Positions 14,556 through 28,241 are shown, numbered from the stretch's first letter. The stretch is DNA of 64,000 nucleotides from Pogonophryne albipinna (GCA_028583405.1 CM053260.1:19422813-19486812); one strand, 5' to 3'. Program-made: numbers and translations. Notes: generated from the sequence alone by a model not told the origin.

Positions 14556-17500
14556 TTTTTTTCAATCACGCGGAAAATGTATAATCCTGTCAAATAAATT
14601 AGTTTTACTGTACTGGAAGAGTATGACTTCATTTTTTGGTTTGTGGCATCTTTAGTGTGGACAGATGTACCATGCACCATGTAAATGTGAGCTTTCAATT
14701 AGCTTTGAACTCTTTTTTGATTTGAAGAATAATCATTTGTGTATTGAGGAATCTTTAAAGCTGTCTTTCCTTTCAGCAGAAGGCAACAAATCCTAGGCAA
14801 ACACACATGTTCCGGGCACTGGTTGATTTTGAGATCGAGGGATATTTTGCTTCTATAACATGTCTTCTTTCATACTACTCATTATCATGGATGTCAACAA
14901 AAATAAACAAGACTTTTGATCTTGGCCTCATTTCATGTTCAGATCTGTGTTCTGGAAATGTCTACAAATTAGCACATATTTAATTAGTAAATGCCTAATT
15001 TCCATATTAAACATAACATTTCAGTAAACTTGTAATACAAAAAGTAATTGCCTTAATGTAAGTTATCAACTGGGAAAATTTCATGTTGGTATTCATTACA
15101 ATATTTCCCCTTAACATGCCAGCCCAAGTTATTCACAAAAGCTCTCCATGGTTTTAATTACAATTTGAGAGAAAGAGGCCAAAGAAAAGTTTCTTTTAGC
15201 ACATTTGAACAATTTACCTTTCATTCACACTGAGCGAGGTACAAAGCAGGGTGCTGGGCTGACTTCTATCTGAGTCACAGCACCCATTTTTATTCAAAGG
15301 ATGTATCTGTACCATCGACCCCTGTCTCAAAACTGTCTGCAAACCATCTCTCTTTTTTGAGCAGTTTACTGGAGGCTTTAGTTAACGCGGAAAGTGCAAC
15401 ACAGTTAGAAACGATGATGGCTTCCCCTGTTCTGGACTTCCAGAGGTCTCAAAGGTCAGCACTGTCAGGACGGTTTGAAATGTGAGGGTCAAAGTTCACC
15501 AAAGTTGAGTGTAACAGGAAGGAAAAAAATGCATGGGTGAATCTACGCCTTAAAAAAGAAAACACTTCGCTTTAATCCCATGAAGATGAATCTATTTTGC
15601 CGGTACATCAGGTCTTCCAGTCCACTTCTTACCCTGACAACCTGTCAAAGCCTGCATACTTTTAGAGCCTATTTGTTGTTGATACAATCTGGGCAGCTGG
15701 CCTGCGGAGCTGCACTGTGTACCCTAGTTGGACTATGGCCCATGTCCCAGTTGTGGCATAAAGTCAATGATGTGACCACTGCCAGCACCTGATGAATCAC
15801 ATCTCAGTTGCTCAACAAATAAAAACCCTAAAAGGCTTCTTGGCGCATGATGTTTCACAGTTTGACTTATTTCTCTTAAGAACAATACTTTTTTATTTTA
15901 TTTTTTGTGATTATCCTAAACAGTGCTCAAATGGAGCATGGCAAACTTCTGGTGACTTAAACATGACAACTGACTTTCCAAAAACTGGTGTTGAGATGCA
16001 GACAGTTGAAGTGGCCTTGGTATGTCTTAGCTTCTCTGCTAGGCTCAATCATTCGCCTCTCGGGACAAATTGTTACGTCTGAGCATTTGTATACAAAATC
16101 AGCTAAATAAGAATAGCTCTTTGACAAATCACACTGTCACCAAGGATAAAGAAAAATGAAGCTAATTTGAAGTGGGTAGGACAGGATTTGTCATTTTGTG
16201 AGTTAGAGAAAGTGCCTGTGACAAAACCGCGGTGATGAAAGTGACAACCAGGTCTGATTTAGTCAGAATGCCTCCTAATTATTTCAGTTTACTTTTAAGC
16301 ACTCAGTGTAACTGATTCATAAATCACCAGCGCTTTGCTCATCAGTACGGTTTGTAGTTTGCATGTGAAACCACAAACCTCCGACTGGCGAGCTTTGTTC
16401 GGCGAGAACGGCGGTGATTCACGCTTCTTGGGACATGCTCTCTCCCCTTGCACGTTCCAACGTCTCCAGACACCAGGTGGTGTCACGGCAGTCTGCTGGC
16501 ATGCAAATGTGTCCCCAACAACGCTTCAACTGTTACGATTCCCCCATTTGTCACAGGACATGTTCATTACCCACAGCTTTGGGCCCAAAATTAGTGTCGG
16601 AACACGACATCCCGGCTGTGTGATGAATCCACCCGCTGCCTCCTTGTCCTCCCATTTCAGATCGAAGGGTCTCCTCTCTCCCCTTTCCTCCCTCCTTCGC
16701 TCTGCTATGTCCTTCACATCTCTATGCCTCTGTTCTTTCTTTTTCACAAAGAAATATTAGTCAACAAGGCTGTGCGCAGCAAGGGCCCAAACCTCCACTC
16801 CAGAGGACGTCACATTACCCTTCCAGATGGTGTGCTAATGTTGCAGTGGATATCAAGGTGTTCCAACTCATCATAATAAGAGGGATCCATTGGCGTCAAC
16901 TGTCATTGAGTTATAACCTTGCAACAATATGTGGCGTCTTAGCGGAGGAGCTTCGGTGTAATGTTATGGTAACCTTGTCATGAGGACAACAAAGTGACAC
17001 GTGTTGATAGATGGAACGCAGTAAATGGTTTCATGCATGTTGTGGCTAGTCAGTAACTGCTAGGAGAGGTCAGGCACAGTAATTACATGCCACCTCATCT
17101 GAGGAGCTATTATTGTTCCCATGCTAGAGTTATTTTCACGACAGGATTGGGGTCGATTTACGTCTCAGTTGAGAAAATTAATTCACATTTGGAGCTTTAC
17201 TTAAGCAGATCTTCATCAGAGCAGTGGCAAGGATTGCAGTGTTTGTGTATCATCTAAAATATGTATGTGTTTGTGTTGAGCTTAATGCCTTCACCCGCTT
17301 CTGAATATTTCAGACGCGTTTCTTGTTTCCTGGCAGATTCGACGCACTTCACCTTGGCTAACATAGAAAAACCAAAGGGGAAGAAGGACAAATAGACAAA
17401 CAGGGCGAAAATCACTACATAAAACAACAAAGTACCCTTCCCCTTTGCCTCCAAAAAGACAGCACAACATTTTATGCCATGCTACCCTTGACATGTATTT

Positions 17501-20481
17501 ATGATGAGCGCCGAGACGGTCTCCCGCCATAATGAATGCAAAGCCAGTGCACAGACGTTCAGTCATGACAGAAGGACAGCGGCTCCGCCCTACAGTTGGA
17601 GAAGACAACGGCGTACTTCCCACTTTCACTTCCCCTTCCCCTCCTCCCCCACTGTGGTAATGGTTTCTCTGACCTCTGTCTCCCCATTACTGTACGCTTC
17701 ACCCAACATCAGCCGTCAGACGGCATCACTCATCAAGGCACATCAGACATCATGAACGCACCAGCGCCGCCTCCATCGCCTGACGCCAGTCGCATCTTCT
17801 GGTGACAGCCGGTGCTTGTAGGATGATAGAGATGAAGCGAACAGTGTTTGGGATGGCAATGATGACCCTGATGATGACCTAATTAGGAGAGTGTTTGTCA
17901 TAAAGGAGCCAGAGAAGAGTTATGGAGGAGTGGAGGTAAAGATAATGAGGAGAAGCTCATATGGTTATCATATGCAGACAGATGAATATTAAACACCTGC
18001 ATTCTGATCTATTGTTTTAAACATTTAGAATGTGACTCTGAACTTTGGCCAGAAGCTAAGGTTTCTCAGCTTTTTCCGCTTGACCATGACTTATTTTTGA
18101 TTTACTGGCATTTCTCAAATGACCTAATAAGCTGCAGTAAATAAACCTAGTGTTGTTCCTTTGTCAGAGAGAGGCAGTTTAAAGGTTGTCTGTAAGGCTG
18201 CCAGCTTCACAGCACATGTTTACTCCATGGGACATTTGATTCATAGCCCAGCCGCCTCTCACACTGTGTCTGTAAAGAATGCTTACATTGATATGACACA
18301 TCTCGACAAAACAAGAACACAACCTGTACTATCCCATGGAGCAACTAAGTGACTGCAAAGAAAGATGGCTGTATCAATATCACACTTTCACTCTTTACCT
18401 AATCAAGACATGATATATATGGGCAGTCTTGTTGGCATTATTTTGACTGTGATTGAGGTTTTTTAATTCAAATACTTTACAATGCTATAGTTGCAACTGC
18501 ATCAGAGTGTTTATGTTTGTTGTGGTATTTATGTGGTATGACTGCTAAGAGTTTTTTCTGTATAACTGTAAGTGTGGTGCAGACTATGTAATGGTGTTGT
18601 AACTGCAGATGGAAATAAATTGCATAAATCTCATGTGCTTTGTTGCACATGGTCCTTTTTTAATAAAGAATCATAATAATGTAAAATGTCTTTTTTCGCA
18701 AATTGTGATTATCGAGCACACAGTCCGTCAAATCTGCTCTTGTTACACCTTTCAATAACTTCATTTTCCCAAGAGGCTCCTGAATAAGTCAACAATAAAA
18801 CCACTAGAGTGCAGATTTATAGTTTACACTTGATTCTCACTTAAATCATGTAGAGCAGCCATGATTTGTAGAACCTGATTTTATCACATGCTGTGAACCA
18901 CATGGCCACTGTCATCCTATAAGGAAGATTCATGAACTAAGGGAATTACTGTACAGGCCTATTTCATTGGTTTAGCTGATGCCAGTCTCCTCACTTTGAC
19001 TGTGTGGCAGCTCACCAAGAGAAACCAAGTCAAGAAAAAAACGTCCCTTCTGTTCTTTTCTTCTTAATCAATATTACTTTCCCCCAGGTGAGGATTAAGA
19101 GAAAGGGTTTTCGTGATAGACCTACAAATTCAATTTCAAATTGAATTGTTCTTCTTGCAGGCAGGTGCGTTTGGTCACATGTTAACATTTTATCACTGAT
19201 GCCATCTTGACAGTTTCCCTTGGCAATGCTCAGATGGTAGGTTATTAACACACGCTGAGAGGGATGAAAATCCATATTCCACAACTTGTTGTTTGTCAGT
19301 TAGACAGTCGTCAGCATTAACAACATAGTCAGCCTGCAGGAAACGTAGCAATTACCTCCAGACTCTCAATTAATGAGCTTTATGAAAACGTTATTATTAC
19401 TGTTACAGAGCCTTATCAGACCTCGCCAGGCTCCTCTCTTCCGTCCTTTAACAGGCACCCAGAGTCGAGTGCACAATATATTTGTTTAAGCTTTTAAATG
19501 TAGTTGTTTTATCTGTTTTGCCCCTAAAATGTATCCACAATATTTGTGTGTATTTAGGTGCGTTTGTATGTCTGTGTGTGCAAGTGCATGTTTTTGCACA
19601 AAATGGCCCCCCTTTTAATTGGAGGCTTTCAGTGGTAAAGTTCTGATAAAAGTAAGCCTGACAAAATTATTAATACAAATACATAATTTCCTCTAAGGAA
19701 CTAGAATATATAACAAATAAGAGAAAAATGGGGCATTGGTGGACTAAAAAAACGTGTCAGTAATTTGGGAACTTTTTTTTAGGGTGGTGAATTTAGGAAA
19801 TGCACTGTGGATTTTGGTCTGTTTATGGGAATTTTAAATAAATATAGGATAACCCCAGCTTTATCCTTCAACACTTGCAAGATTAAATTGTTTACTCAGC
19901 TGTCCAAGTACAAGCTCACTGTAAACAACAAATGGCCAGTTGCTGGCTGTAAAAAAAAACTTGACTTGCTCCTTGACGTTCTTATCTAAATATTACTGAA
20001 AAATACATATTTGTGTATACGGCACGGTAGGTAACCTCTAACCTAACCGCTATAGTCCTCCAGGACGCCCAAGCAGTTTATTCAGAGAAGGTTTTTGCGA
20101 CTTTAAGCCATCATACATTATTTATTGATACATAGCTTCTATTCATAATCCTTGCATCACATTCTCCAGGGTAGAGCATTTCATCACATTTCATCACAGG
20201 AATGCTTGACCTAAGCTCAAACTAAAACACATATTACATTCACTCAAAACCTACCTTAAGATACCAATTCAAGCCAGTCATACAAACACATTAAAAACAT
20301 TATCTTATAGTTATCCGTCATTTATAAATTCAAAGGAAAATTTCCCTCTGAAGAAGGTGTCAAATTGATAACATCGCCTGTGGTTATGTAACATCCCTCA
20401 CAAATACAAGTGTTAATCTGCCCCCCAGCACCTGGTGCACAAGCCTTTTTTCAACTTTTATCAGGTGTTATTTATCGGTCT
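14556..20481. other. Non-coding sequence, nothing recognised
   Basis: About 5.9 kb without a defensible gene. The 141-codon frame at 16335-16760 and the opposing one at 17291-17629 are low-information, lack splice context and overlap other frames on the opposite strand. No mobile element ends or long repeats were found by eye. Confidence 0.5.
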
Positions 20482-20488
20482 GCCCAGT

Positions 20489-20986
20489 CAACCCAGTCTC
20501 ACGGCATTTCGTGTTCACCAACACGATTTTTAATCTATTGATTCGTGTTCACCAACACGATTTTCCACTTTTTTTCGTGTTGCACAGCACGATTTGTTTC
20601 GTGCCTGCAGCATGTCTTTTTCTCCGGTCGGGTCGTGGAAGACCGGAAGCTGTGTGGTTCATAAAAACATGTTCTTACTCAATATCAAGCCACAATTATT
20701 GCTTTTATTTTAAATCGTATAATTTCGGACTTTTGTTGCCGTCTGTGAGGAAAATAAATGGGGCTCAGAGCCTCAGGATACTGAAATCTGTATTTTTTAA
20801 ATCTTTTTTTCCTTCTAATTTGTTATTCTTTTCAAAATAACACACTGTTATTTACTCACCAATAACACACAATTATCCTTGCTTTTATTTATTGGTTTAA
20901 TTCCATAATCTCTGGCTTTTTTGGCATCCGTCAGGAACTGAATTTCAAAATAAAAATAACCGGAAACAGACGTAGGCATTTCGAGC
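20489..20986 (+). repeat. Left TIR of the 20.5-kb transposon
   Basis: This arm contains palindromes TCGTGTTcaccAACACGA at 20509-20526 and 20543-20560 and TCGTGTTgcacAGCACGA at 20575-20592. They are spaced about 33 bp apart and are candidate transposase-binding repeats. It ends near a CATTTCGAGC shared with the right arm. Confidence 0.85.
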
Positions 20987-22489
20987 GATTACCCAAGATC
21001 CTCAGCTATGGTTTAAGCTCGCTGATTGGATGTTTTAGCTGCAATGCATGCTGGGATTTGGTGTTTATATTATATGAAATCCGGAAAACATTTTAAAAGA
21101 ATAAAAGAATACTTAATTCCGAGTGTTCTTGCTTTTCTCTTTGAAAGTCATCACATAACGGCATTGTAATACACGGCTCGGCTGCATTACATATTACAGA
21201 TCTGCCGTAGTTCTTTATTTATAGAGCCCTGATGAGAAGACCTTTGGAAAAACTGGAAGAAATGCCGCAGAAACTGAATACTTGACGTGGATCATAAATA
21301 TATCAACAATTAAACAACATCTTCAATTTCTCTTCACACAATACGTCTCCTTGCAGTATCAACACTAATTCGGCTGACTTTTACATTTGATCTAATTCAC
21401 AGATAGGTTATATTTACACCATAACGGTGCACAGCTGATATAAAAGGACTTGTAGTTTTTAAAGATATTACTGATTTTCTTTGAATATAAGAATGTAAAT
21501 ACTGAGTCTGAAATAGTATAGCAATATGCTGTAAAATTATGTGAAAACATGAATAAAACTACACATCTTCAGATGTTGTACATACATAAGTGTCCTACAC
21601 TAATAATACAAAGTTATTATGGCTGTGTGCACCGCATAGTGGTTAAAGCACGTCATTGAATTATCGTTTTTATGTGTTATATTTGATTACAAAAATATTA
21701 CGAGTACATACTTTCATAGGGGAAAGTAGAAGGTTTGTGATAGAAATATAGAATATAAAAAATCAAGAAGATACTGTAAGTGATCTATACAATAAAACAG
21801 TTTAGTGTAGGATGTAAAGATATTAATAGGAGGAGGTGCAAAACAGAAAAACTAATTAACCTCTATTTAAACATTAAATACTACTTTAGATTAAGGTCTT
21901 CTTTTAAATAAGAAAAAAGCTTTGGGGGTATCTATCTACAGATAAATATTAAGCCTGACAAAGTACTTAACGTCTAATATATTGCTTTCCTGCAATGTTA
22001 ACTATGTTGAAGCACTTATTTTAACTGATATTATACATATTAATTATACTCTTATGTATGTAGATAGAATAAGAAATGTGCAGAATATGACAGTTTAATG
22101 GTGGAGGTACACACATATTGATAGATGTCTTGTAATGCACTGTTGAGGAACATGTGACCCAGGTTTTTCATTCATTGCATAACTACACCGTAGTTGTGTA
22201 TATGATATGTCAATAAACCTTTGAAAATCTTGAAGTCTTGAAAGGGATGTGCAAAATAGCCATAATATACAGTTTTTAATTAACTATTAGTAGAGAATAA
22301 CGAGTAATGAATATACTTTATTACTCGTTTCCATTCATGTTAATTGCAGATAAATGTTTAGTCTTCTCAAGCACCAACTATCAAATATCTCTCCTGATTG
22401 TTGGCACTTGACAATCACCTTCCCTGCATTTTACTCAGGTGTAACTAAAGTCTGCTTTAAGGGTTGTTTATATTTCACATCATTAATCA

Positions 22490-22590
22490 GAATCTGCAAA
22501 GTAACTTAAATAAATGTAGTGGAGTAAAAATACCAGTTAACCTCTGAATTGTAGTGGAGTAGAATTACAAAGTAACAATGAGCTGTCATG
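22490..22590 (-). repeat. Fragment of a common fish repeat
   Basis: Read on the minus strand, TTCTACTCCACTACAATTCA and a following TTTTTACTCCACTACATTTA match a very frequent teleost repeat wording. A related fragment in the other orientation is at about 25600-25760. It lies inside the core of the long-TIR transposon. Confidence 0.4.
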
Positions 22591-23004
22591 TGCTATATAT
22601 TAATGCTGCCCATTATGGATACAAGCGATTTTCACCCATTTATTAATTATATGTTTTACATTTGTACACACCAATGTGTTTAATACTGGCAACTTCTAAT
22701 TGTGGGAAAAACGAAAACGTTCAGTAGAGACGTCCCATAGAACATTTTGCGAAACACAATAGCCAGCATGTGTAGTTCTGGGGGCGCGTTCAATTCCAGT
22801 TTTGGATAGTCTGGCGTGGTTTCGTTCCATTTCAAACAGCTGTTTGACACTCGGCGTAACCTTGGCGCACTGCCACTCCAACATCCAATCCCAAAGTTTG
22901 AAGATTAATCACAGGGACTGTAGTCCTAAACGATAGCTGGGGATTATGGGTAGTGTAGTGTCTTCGGCCATCCTAAACTCAGAAATGTTGACAATTGCAA
23001 TGAT

Positions 23005-23536
23005 GCTCGAAATGTCCCTTATAGGCCTACAGTACGTCTGTTTCCGGTTATTTTTATTTTGAAATTCAGTTCCTGACGGACGCCAAAAAAGCCCGAGATT
23101 ATGGAATTAAACCAATAAATAAAAGCAAGGATGATTGTGTGTTATTGGTGAGTAAATAACAGTGTGTTATTTTGAAAAGAATAACAAATTAGAAGGAAAA
23201 AAAGATTTAAAAATACAGATTTCAGCTCTGAGCCCCATTTATTTTCCTCACAGACGGAAACAAAAGTCGGAAATTATACGATTCAAAATAAAAGCAATAA
23301 TTGTGGCTTGATATTGAATAAGAACATGTTTTTATGAACCACACAGCTTCCGGTCTTCCACGACCCGACCGGAGAAAAAGACGTGCTGCAGGCACGAAAC
23401 ACATTACCAGTAGAAATACATTGCTTTTAAAATCGTGCTGTGCAACACGAAAAAAAGGGGAAAATCGTGTTGGTGAACACGAATCAATAGATTAAAAATT
23501 GTGTTGGTGAACACGAAATGCCATGAGACTGGGTTG
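23005..23536 (-). repeat. Right TIR of the 20.5-kb transposon
   Basis: Reverse complement of 20489-20986 with scattered substitutions and a few indels. The frames at 23222-23404 and 23404-23613 mirror the frame at 20511-20840 because of this repeat and are not genes. Confidence 0.85.
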
Positions 23537-24038
23537 GCCCAGTCTGACGTAGTCCTCCTGGGACCCAGCCCATTGAAAATGTCCACTGTAGTGGACATTT
23601 TGTTAACATGCATCTCCTTTTACTCTTTTGAGCTACTCTATCAATCCCTGATGTACTGTACAGAGGACATCCTGGTCTTTCCAGTGATATGTCATTGGTT
23701 AAAATTGCATGCTGGGAAGTTCCTCTTTCTTTTCATCCAAAATGGCTAGCATACGAAAAACAAAATGGTATAGAAGCAGTAGGAGAAGTCAAATATTGTT
23801 GAATAATTGTCATTTTTACCATGAAAATCATATATATTCTTGTTTATTAACATGTGAGGAACTATATAATTAGTTGTGAAAGCAATTAAATAATTCAAGT
23901 TTTCAAATAACAGGCCTTTTATAAATGTCCATTCTAGTGGACGTCAGGACCATCTTCATGGACTTTATGACTCAATATTGTTGCCGGAGACGGAACTGAA
24001 GCAGACATTTTCTGTACCAGAAAGTTCAGGAAGATTAA

Positions 24039-24239
24039 GATTTTGAGCTCTCAGATGATGAGAGAGATGAGAATTTCACACCTGGTATAGAAGAGGGTCA
24101 AGAAGAATGGGGGGGAAGATGCAGGAGGCTCCATGAGCGCACAGATAGATACATAGAGACAGATAGGGACGAGCTGGAAAGACATGGCCCTCTGTGGGCC
24201 AAGAGTAGCACGTATGTCTTATTGTTGTTTTTATTTTAA
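24039..24239 (+). pseudogene. piggyBac transposase N-terminal acidic region, remnant
   Basis: One frame reads DFELSDDERDENFTPGIEEG and continues open for about 45 more codons. The acidic, low-complexity start resembles the N-terminus of piggyBac-family transposases, which precedes their DDD catalytic core. No catalytic residues are present and the frame then runs into AT-rich sequence. With the next fragment it indicates that the element derives from a larger piggyBac by internal loss. Confidence 0.45.
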
Positions 24240-24355
24240 GTGGAGCCATGAAAAATGAGAATTGCCTCAGGAATGCAAGCTTTGTTTCTATGAGCATGGT
24301 CAAATGGAGACCACATCCATAAAACTAGTCAAGATGACCCTACAGCCCGTGCAGA

Positions 24356-24457
24356 CTGGAGTCAATGAGGTACTTTTCCCAGTACATTGACTACAAAGTC
24401 TTTGAAGATCTGGAAAGATTCACCAAAAAACAAGCTAGTTTTGTATTGACCAAATAA
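24356..24457 (+). pseudogene. piggyBac transposase DDE_Tnp_1_7 start, remnant
   Basis: The frame contains MRYFSQYIDYKVFEDLERFT and closes at TAA 24455-24457. The pattern FxxYID..VFEDLxxFT is the usual beginning of the piggyBac transposase core domain. It is separated from the acidic fragment by about 115 bp in a different frame, so the gene is internally deleted and frameshifted, and nothing of the catalytic aspartates remains. Confidence 0.6.
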
Positions 24458-24747
24458 ACAGCAATATTCAGATCAATTACTTATTCATGTTTTAAATAAA
24501 GGTGAATGTATTATTGTATTAATATCACTCTATAACCATAATACGTTACATAGTCCATCTGTTCATTTTGGCTGTCTTTTCAAACTAATATGGTCCCGAC
24601 GTCCTCTACAGTGGACATACTGTAACATTTTAAAATAAAATAAAAAAAGTCTAAATTACAAGATGTTTTTGTAACCCTAAATAGGTAGGAAATCACAAAA
24701 AAAGGAAATTGGAAGACACTTTTTTTCCTCGGGTCCCAGGAGGTTAA

Positions 24748-27321
24748 CTTAAACAGGCAAAATGCCAGGCCTATAAAACGGTTTTTTTTCTGCTGCTTCA
24801 TATTCCTGGCTCAGATCGAGCCAATGTCAATGTCAGAGTCCTAAGACAGTGGGTCTCCCGTCACCCTCACCCAACCCCAAGCTTTCGTCCTCCCTAAAAC
24901 GGGCCCCAGATGGAAATGGCGTAAGACTGTGAAAGAATGGTGTTGACAGAATTCAGGACCCAGTTCAAGATCTTAGATTTGACAAGACGAATCCTAGCTG
25001 CAGGCCTCCTTCTGCCCCTTCTTATACTTCCTTCTCACCCCTCTTTTTCCTCTGTCCTTTTGAGCATGGGTGCTGGCAAAATGTCAAGGCTTCTTATTTA
25101 TTTATCAACTGATTATGGTTCCCTGTAGCACCATAGTCCTGTAGAGGACTTTCAGAAGGAAGAGATACCTAAAACAGCCCTTATCTGAACTCTCCTTTGT
25201 CCCCAGGTTCTTAGGAATTGTTTAACAGGATTATTACTGAGGTTACACAATCCATCAGACATTCAGATAGAAGAGTGAGAGTGATTTACAATGAGAATAC
25301 ATTTCTCTCCCCTGTCTACTTCATTTCTGACAAAATTGTGTGCAGAAATGACCTCCACTCAGGGAATAGGGGGATAAGCCTTAGTCATACATGATAGAAT
25401 TCATTTGGAATGTGTTCAGATGAAGGAAAAAAACGAAATCTTAACGTATTCAGCAGAGGTCAATCTCTTTAGATTTGAGTAAGCGTGTTAAGCTAGAAAA
25501 ACTTCAACATCATGAAGTAAATTAATGTCATAATTCTTTTTTCTTTAGTATAAGTAAGAGGAAGAAATATTTTTGCGTTATTTGTGAATAGTAAATGATG
25601 CATTACTCATGTAATGTACTTACGTTACATTTTGAGTGAGATGTTCTTAACTAGAGTATTTGCATTTTCTGCTACTTTAAATTTCTACTTCACTACAATT
25701 TAAAGGCAAATATTGTACTTTTTACTATTTTGTGTTTTATTTTTGCTTAGTGTACAACTCTACTGTTCCCTTGGTGAAATGCACAAGCCGCGCGGCAGTA
25801 TTTCATAAAATAAGCTCCTCTATGACTACAGTAGCTGTAAAGTGGTGTACACATTAATTATGCATCAATAATTATGATTCAATAATGTAATAGATTCAGA
25901 AATTGATATGAGTATTTTATTGTTGTTGAACATTTTAGTGCCAACGTTTATATGTTTACTTGTGATTTTCTAATATATGACTGTTACCTGGCCATCAGTG
26001 TTAATTAAATATGAAATAAAAAGTGCTGAAACAAGATCCCATTGTGAAACATTGAAATGTTAACATCCATTTGTTCTATGGTGTGAAAAATAACTCTTCA
26101 GTTATTTGTTCGATGTTTATCTAGTCGGGGAAAAAGGCACAGGAGACAAAATAAACCAAAGTGCTGACATGCTAAAAAGGATTGTGGGTGTTTTTCCAGG
26201 TTTGCAGAGTTTGTTGCCTAGTGATGCACATGTAATTGCAACTAAAACTGACATAACTTAATGTATTCCTGTATAAAATTAAATTTCCACGTGTTACAGA
26301 TATGAGCTTTCCAATTGAAGCCCAATTAACTAAATTGATTGATGCTGGAATAGCTTTCAGCACAACTGATAACAAGAGGAAAAACGCAGAAGAGCGAAAT
26401 AAACAGAAATTATGCGTGAAGACGTGCACGGGCCTCTCCAGTGGCTTGTGTCGAGGCATGCAATGATACTTGAGACGGCGTGAGGGACTCTGCAGTAGAA
26501 GCAGCTTCCCCCACCATGTGGTAAATGGTTTGTGACTGGTATTGAGTGATGCACCCGCTCTAGGATACCCAACGCTAATGTGTTCTGCACACAGTGTTTC
26601 ATGCTGCATAGCGAGTACCATTCATAAAATGTCTTTGTGTGCACAAGGCCTTGCTAGACACAAACAGAAAACAATGTTGGAAATAGTTTTTAGGGATTTG
26701 ACTTTGTCCTGTCTAACATGTCCTTTTTGTTGGCTTTTATCATATTGGGTCAAACTTATCCTTCTGTGTAGATGTAGTAAAAGTCTAGGCATTTTACTTT
26801 TACCTTACCTTTTAGTATTGTTTTGTAATCTAGTAATATTGAACTTTCAAGTCATTCTAGTCAAGCCAAGACACTATGTTTAGGTTTTTATTCAAACACA
26901 TGCACATACAATTTTCTTTGAACTATATGTATGTTTGAGAGCGAGAAAGACAGAGAAAGTGAAAGAGAAGGTAGAATGTGATTTAGAAAAAGAGAGATTT
27001 AAAGATGTGTAAAACTGCATTTTAAAATGATAATGCATGTTGATAACGTCAGTTATGGTTTAATGACACCAATGGCAATAAGAGACTTGATGTGGAATGG
27101 TAAGAAACCCCAAATGAACATTCAGAAAAAGCCATTATTCTACTTTAAATTGTCTAGTAGTGCACAATCAGCTACAGTCTTTTAAAAAGTAATGACACTT
27201 TGTACGGTAACTGTTTGAATTTAAGAATAACATGGGATAGAGTTCTTAACTCAAAAGCAGATGTGGGTGAATGAAAATATGATGGCAGATGTGTAATGCT
27301 CAGTTAAAGACACAGTATGCT
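24748..27321. other. Non-coding sequence with a repeat fragment
   Basis: No gene is recognised. Around 25600-25760 the wording TTTCTACTTCACTACAATTT and GGCAAATATTGTACTTTTTA belongs to a frequent teleost repeat. The overlapping minus-strand frames at 26172-26644 show no domain. Confidence 0.5.
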
Positions 27322-27329
27322 ATTTTAAC

Positions 27330-27624
27330 TAGGGCTGTCAGTCGATTAAAATATGTAATCGCATGATTGTCCATAGTTAATCGCGATTAATCGCAAATTA
27401 ATCGCACATTTTTTATCTGTTCTAAATGTACCTTAGAGGAATATTTTTCAAGTTTTTAATACTCTTATAAACATATGAGTGGACAAATATGCTTTATGCT
27501 AATGTTTATTATCATTTGAACAATGACAAATATTCTCATGAATATTAAACACAACAACCTCTGAACATTACAAATATTCGCCTCAATTCAACCTGGAACC
27601 TCTCTTATTCAATAATACAATACA

Positions 27625-27710
<86 letters not shown>

Positions 27711-28233
27711 TGGATCGTTGGAGCTATGTGCAACTCAAGGCATATGCTCGAACGGGAGCTGCCTGGACGCTGCAATCATGTTGCGCACTATCCGTGCTGA
27801 GTGTGCTGACTTTTCGTACAATGTCCCACTGTCTGGCTGCCTGCATAAAGTCAAGTGCTCGGCGCAGTTGTGGCGAAATGTCGCTCCTCTGTTTTCATTT
27901 AAACAGCTCCTTATATCCGTTAGCGCAGCTAGCTAGCACCAGATGCTAACAACAACAATGCACGTAAGATCTCTCTCTCGCTCGCTCGGGCCACACATAC
28001 ACACACCCTCCCGGTCCTCCCGATGGCCAGTCGGTGCCTGCCGGTGAGCGTGGAAGTGTGGTCTGCCGCAATCAGGCAGCAGGAGCGGGGCTGTCAGCAT
28101 CAGCTTGTAGATGGTATTTTAAACTCGATGCGCTCTGAAACTACGGGGCGGCCGAGGAAAAAAAATACACATGCGTTAATCGCGTTAAAATAATTAGTGG
28201 CGTTAATTTTTTTTTGCGAACTTGACAGCCCTA
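27330..28233. mobile_element. hAT non-autonomous element, perfect 8-bp TSD
   Basis: The element starts TAGGGCTGTCA and ends TTGACAGCCCTA, and is flanked by ATTTTAAC on both sides (27322-27329 and 28234-28241). The 8-bp duplication and the TAGGG start define hAT. Subterminal ATTAATCGCGATTAATCGC-type repeats near both ends are typical of this fish family. It contains a GT microsatellite (27627-27709) and no transposase. Confidence 0.93.
27627..27709. repeat. (GT)n microsatellite inside the hAT
   Basis: About 41 GT units, pure. The adjoining Val-Cys frames are artefacts. Confidence 0.98.
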
Positions 28234-28241
28234 ATTTTAAC

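Larger units (their letters stand above)
20489..23536. mobile_element. Non-autonomous DNA transposon with ~0.5-kb TIRs
   Basis: The ends are long inverted repeats (20489-20986 against 23005-23536) that match closely apart from small indels, including about 22 extra bases near 23408-23430 in the right copy. Both begin CAACCCAGTCTCA. The 7-bp sequence GCCCAGT flanks the element on both sides (20482-20488 and 23537-23543), as expected for a target duplication. The ~2-kb core has no transposase-like frame, so it would depend on a related autonomous copy. Each TIR starts with three copies of an 18-bp imperfect palindrome. The superfamily is unresolved; a 7-8-bp duplication would fit a hAT- or P-like system. 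Confidence 0.85.
23554..24743 (+). mobile_element. piggyBac-derived non-autonomous element
   Basis: Terminal inverted CCTCCTGGGACC (23554-23565, and reversed at 24732-24743) brackets the unit. TTAA follows the right end (24744-24747), the piggyBac target. The left flank reads TAGT, so that TTAA has decayed or been lost. Subterminal ATGTCCACTGTAGTGGACAT-type palindromes recur near 23579, 23930 and 24600. The element starts only 10 bp after the preceding transposon's duplicated target. It keeps short pieces of a piggyBac transposase reading frame but no catalytic domain. Confidence 0.7.

Noticed and set aside
16335..16760. 141-codon plus-strand frame as a gene
   Set aside because: No domain or splice context, overlaps other frames on both strands, and has low-complexity Ser/Leu-rich content.
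20511..20840. 109-codon frame as a gene
   Set aside because: It lies entirely in a TIR, and its mirror image occurs at 23222-23613. No domain.
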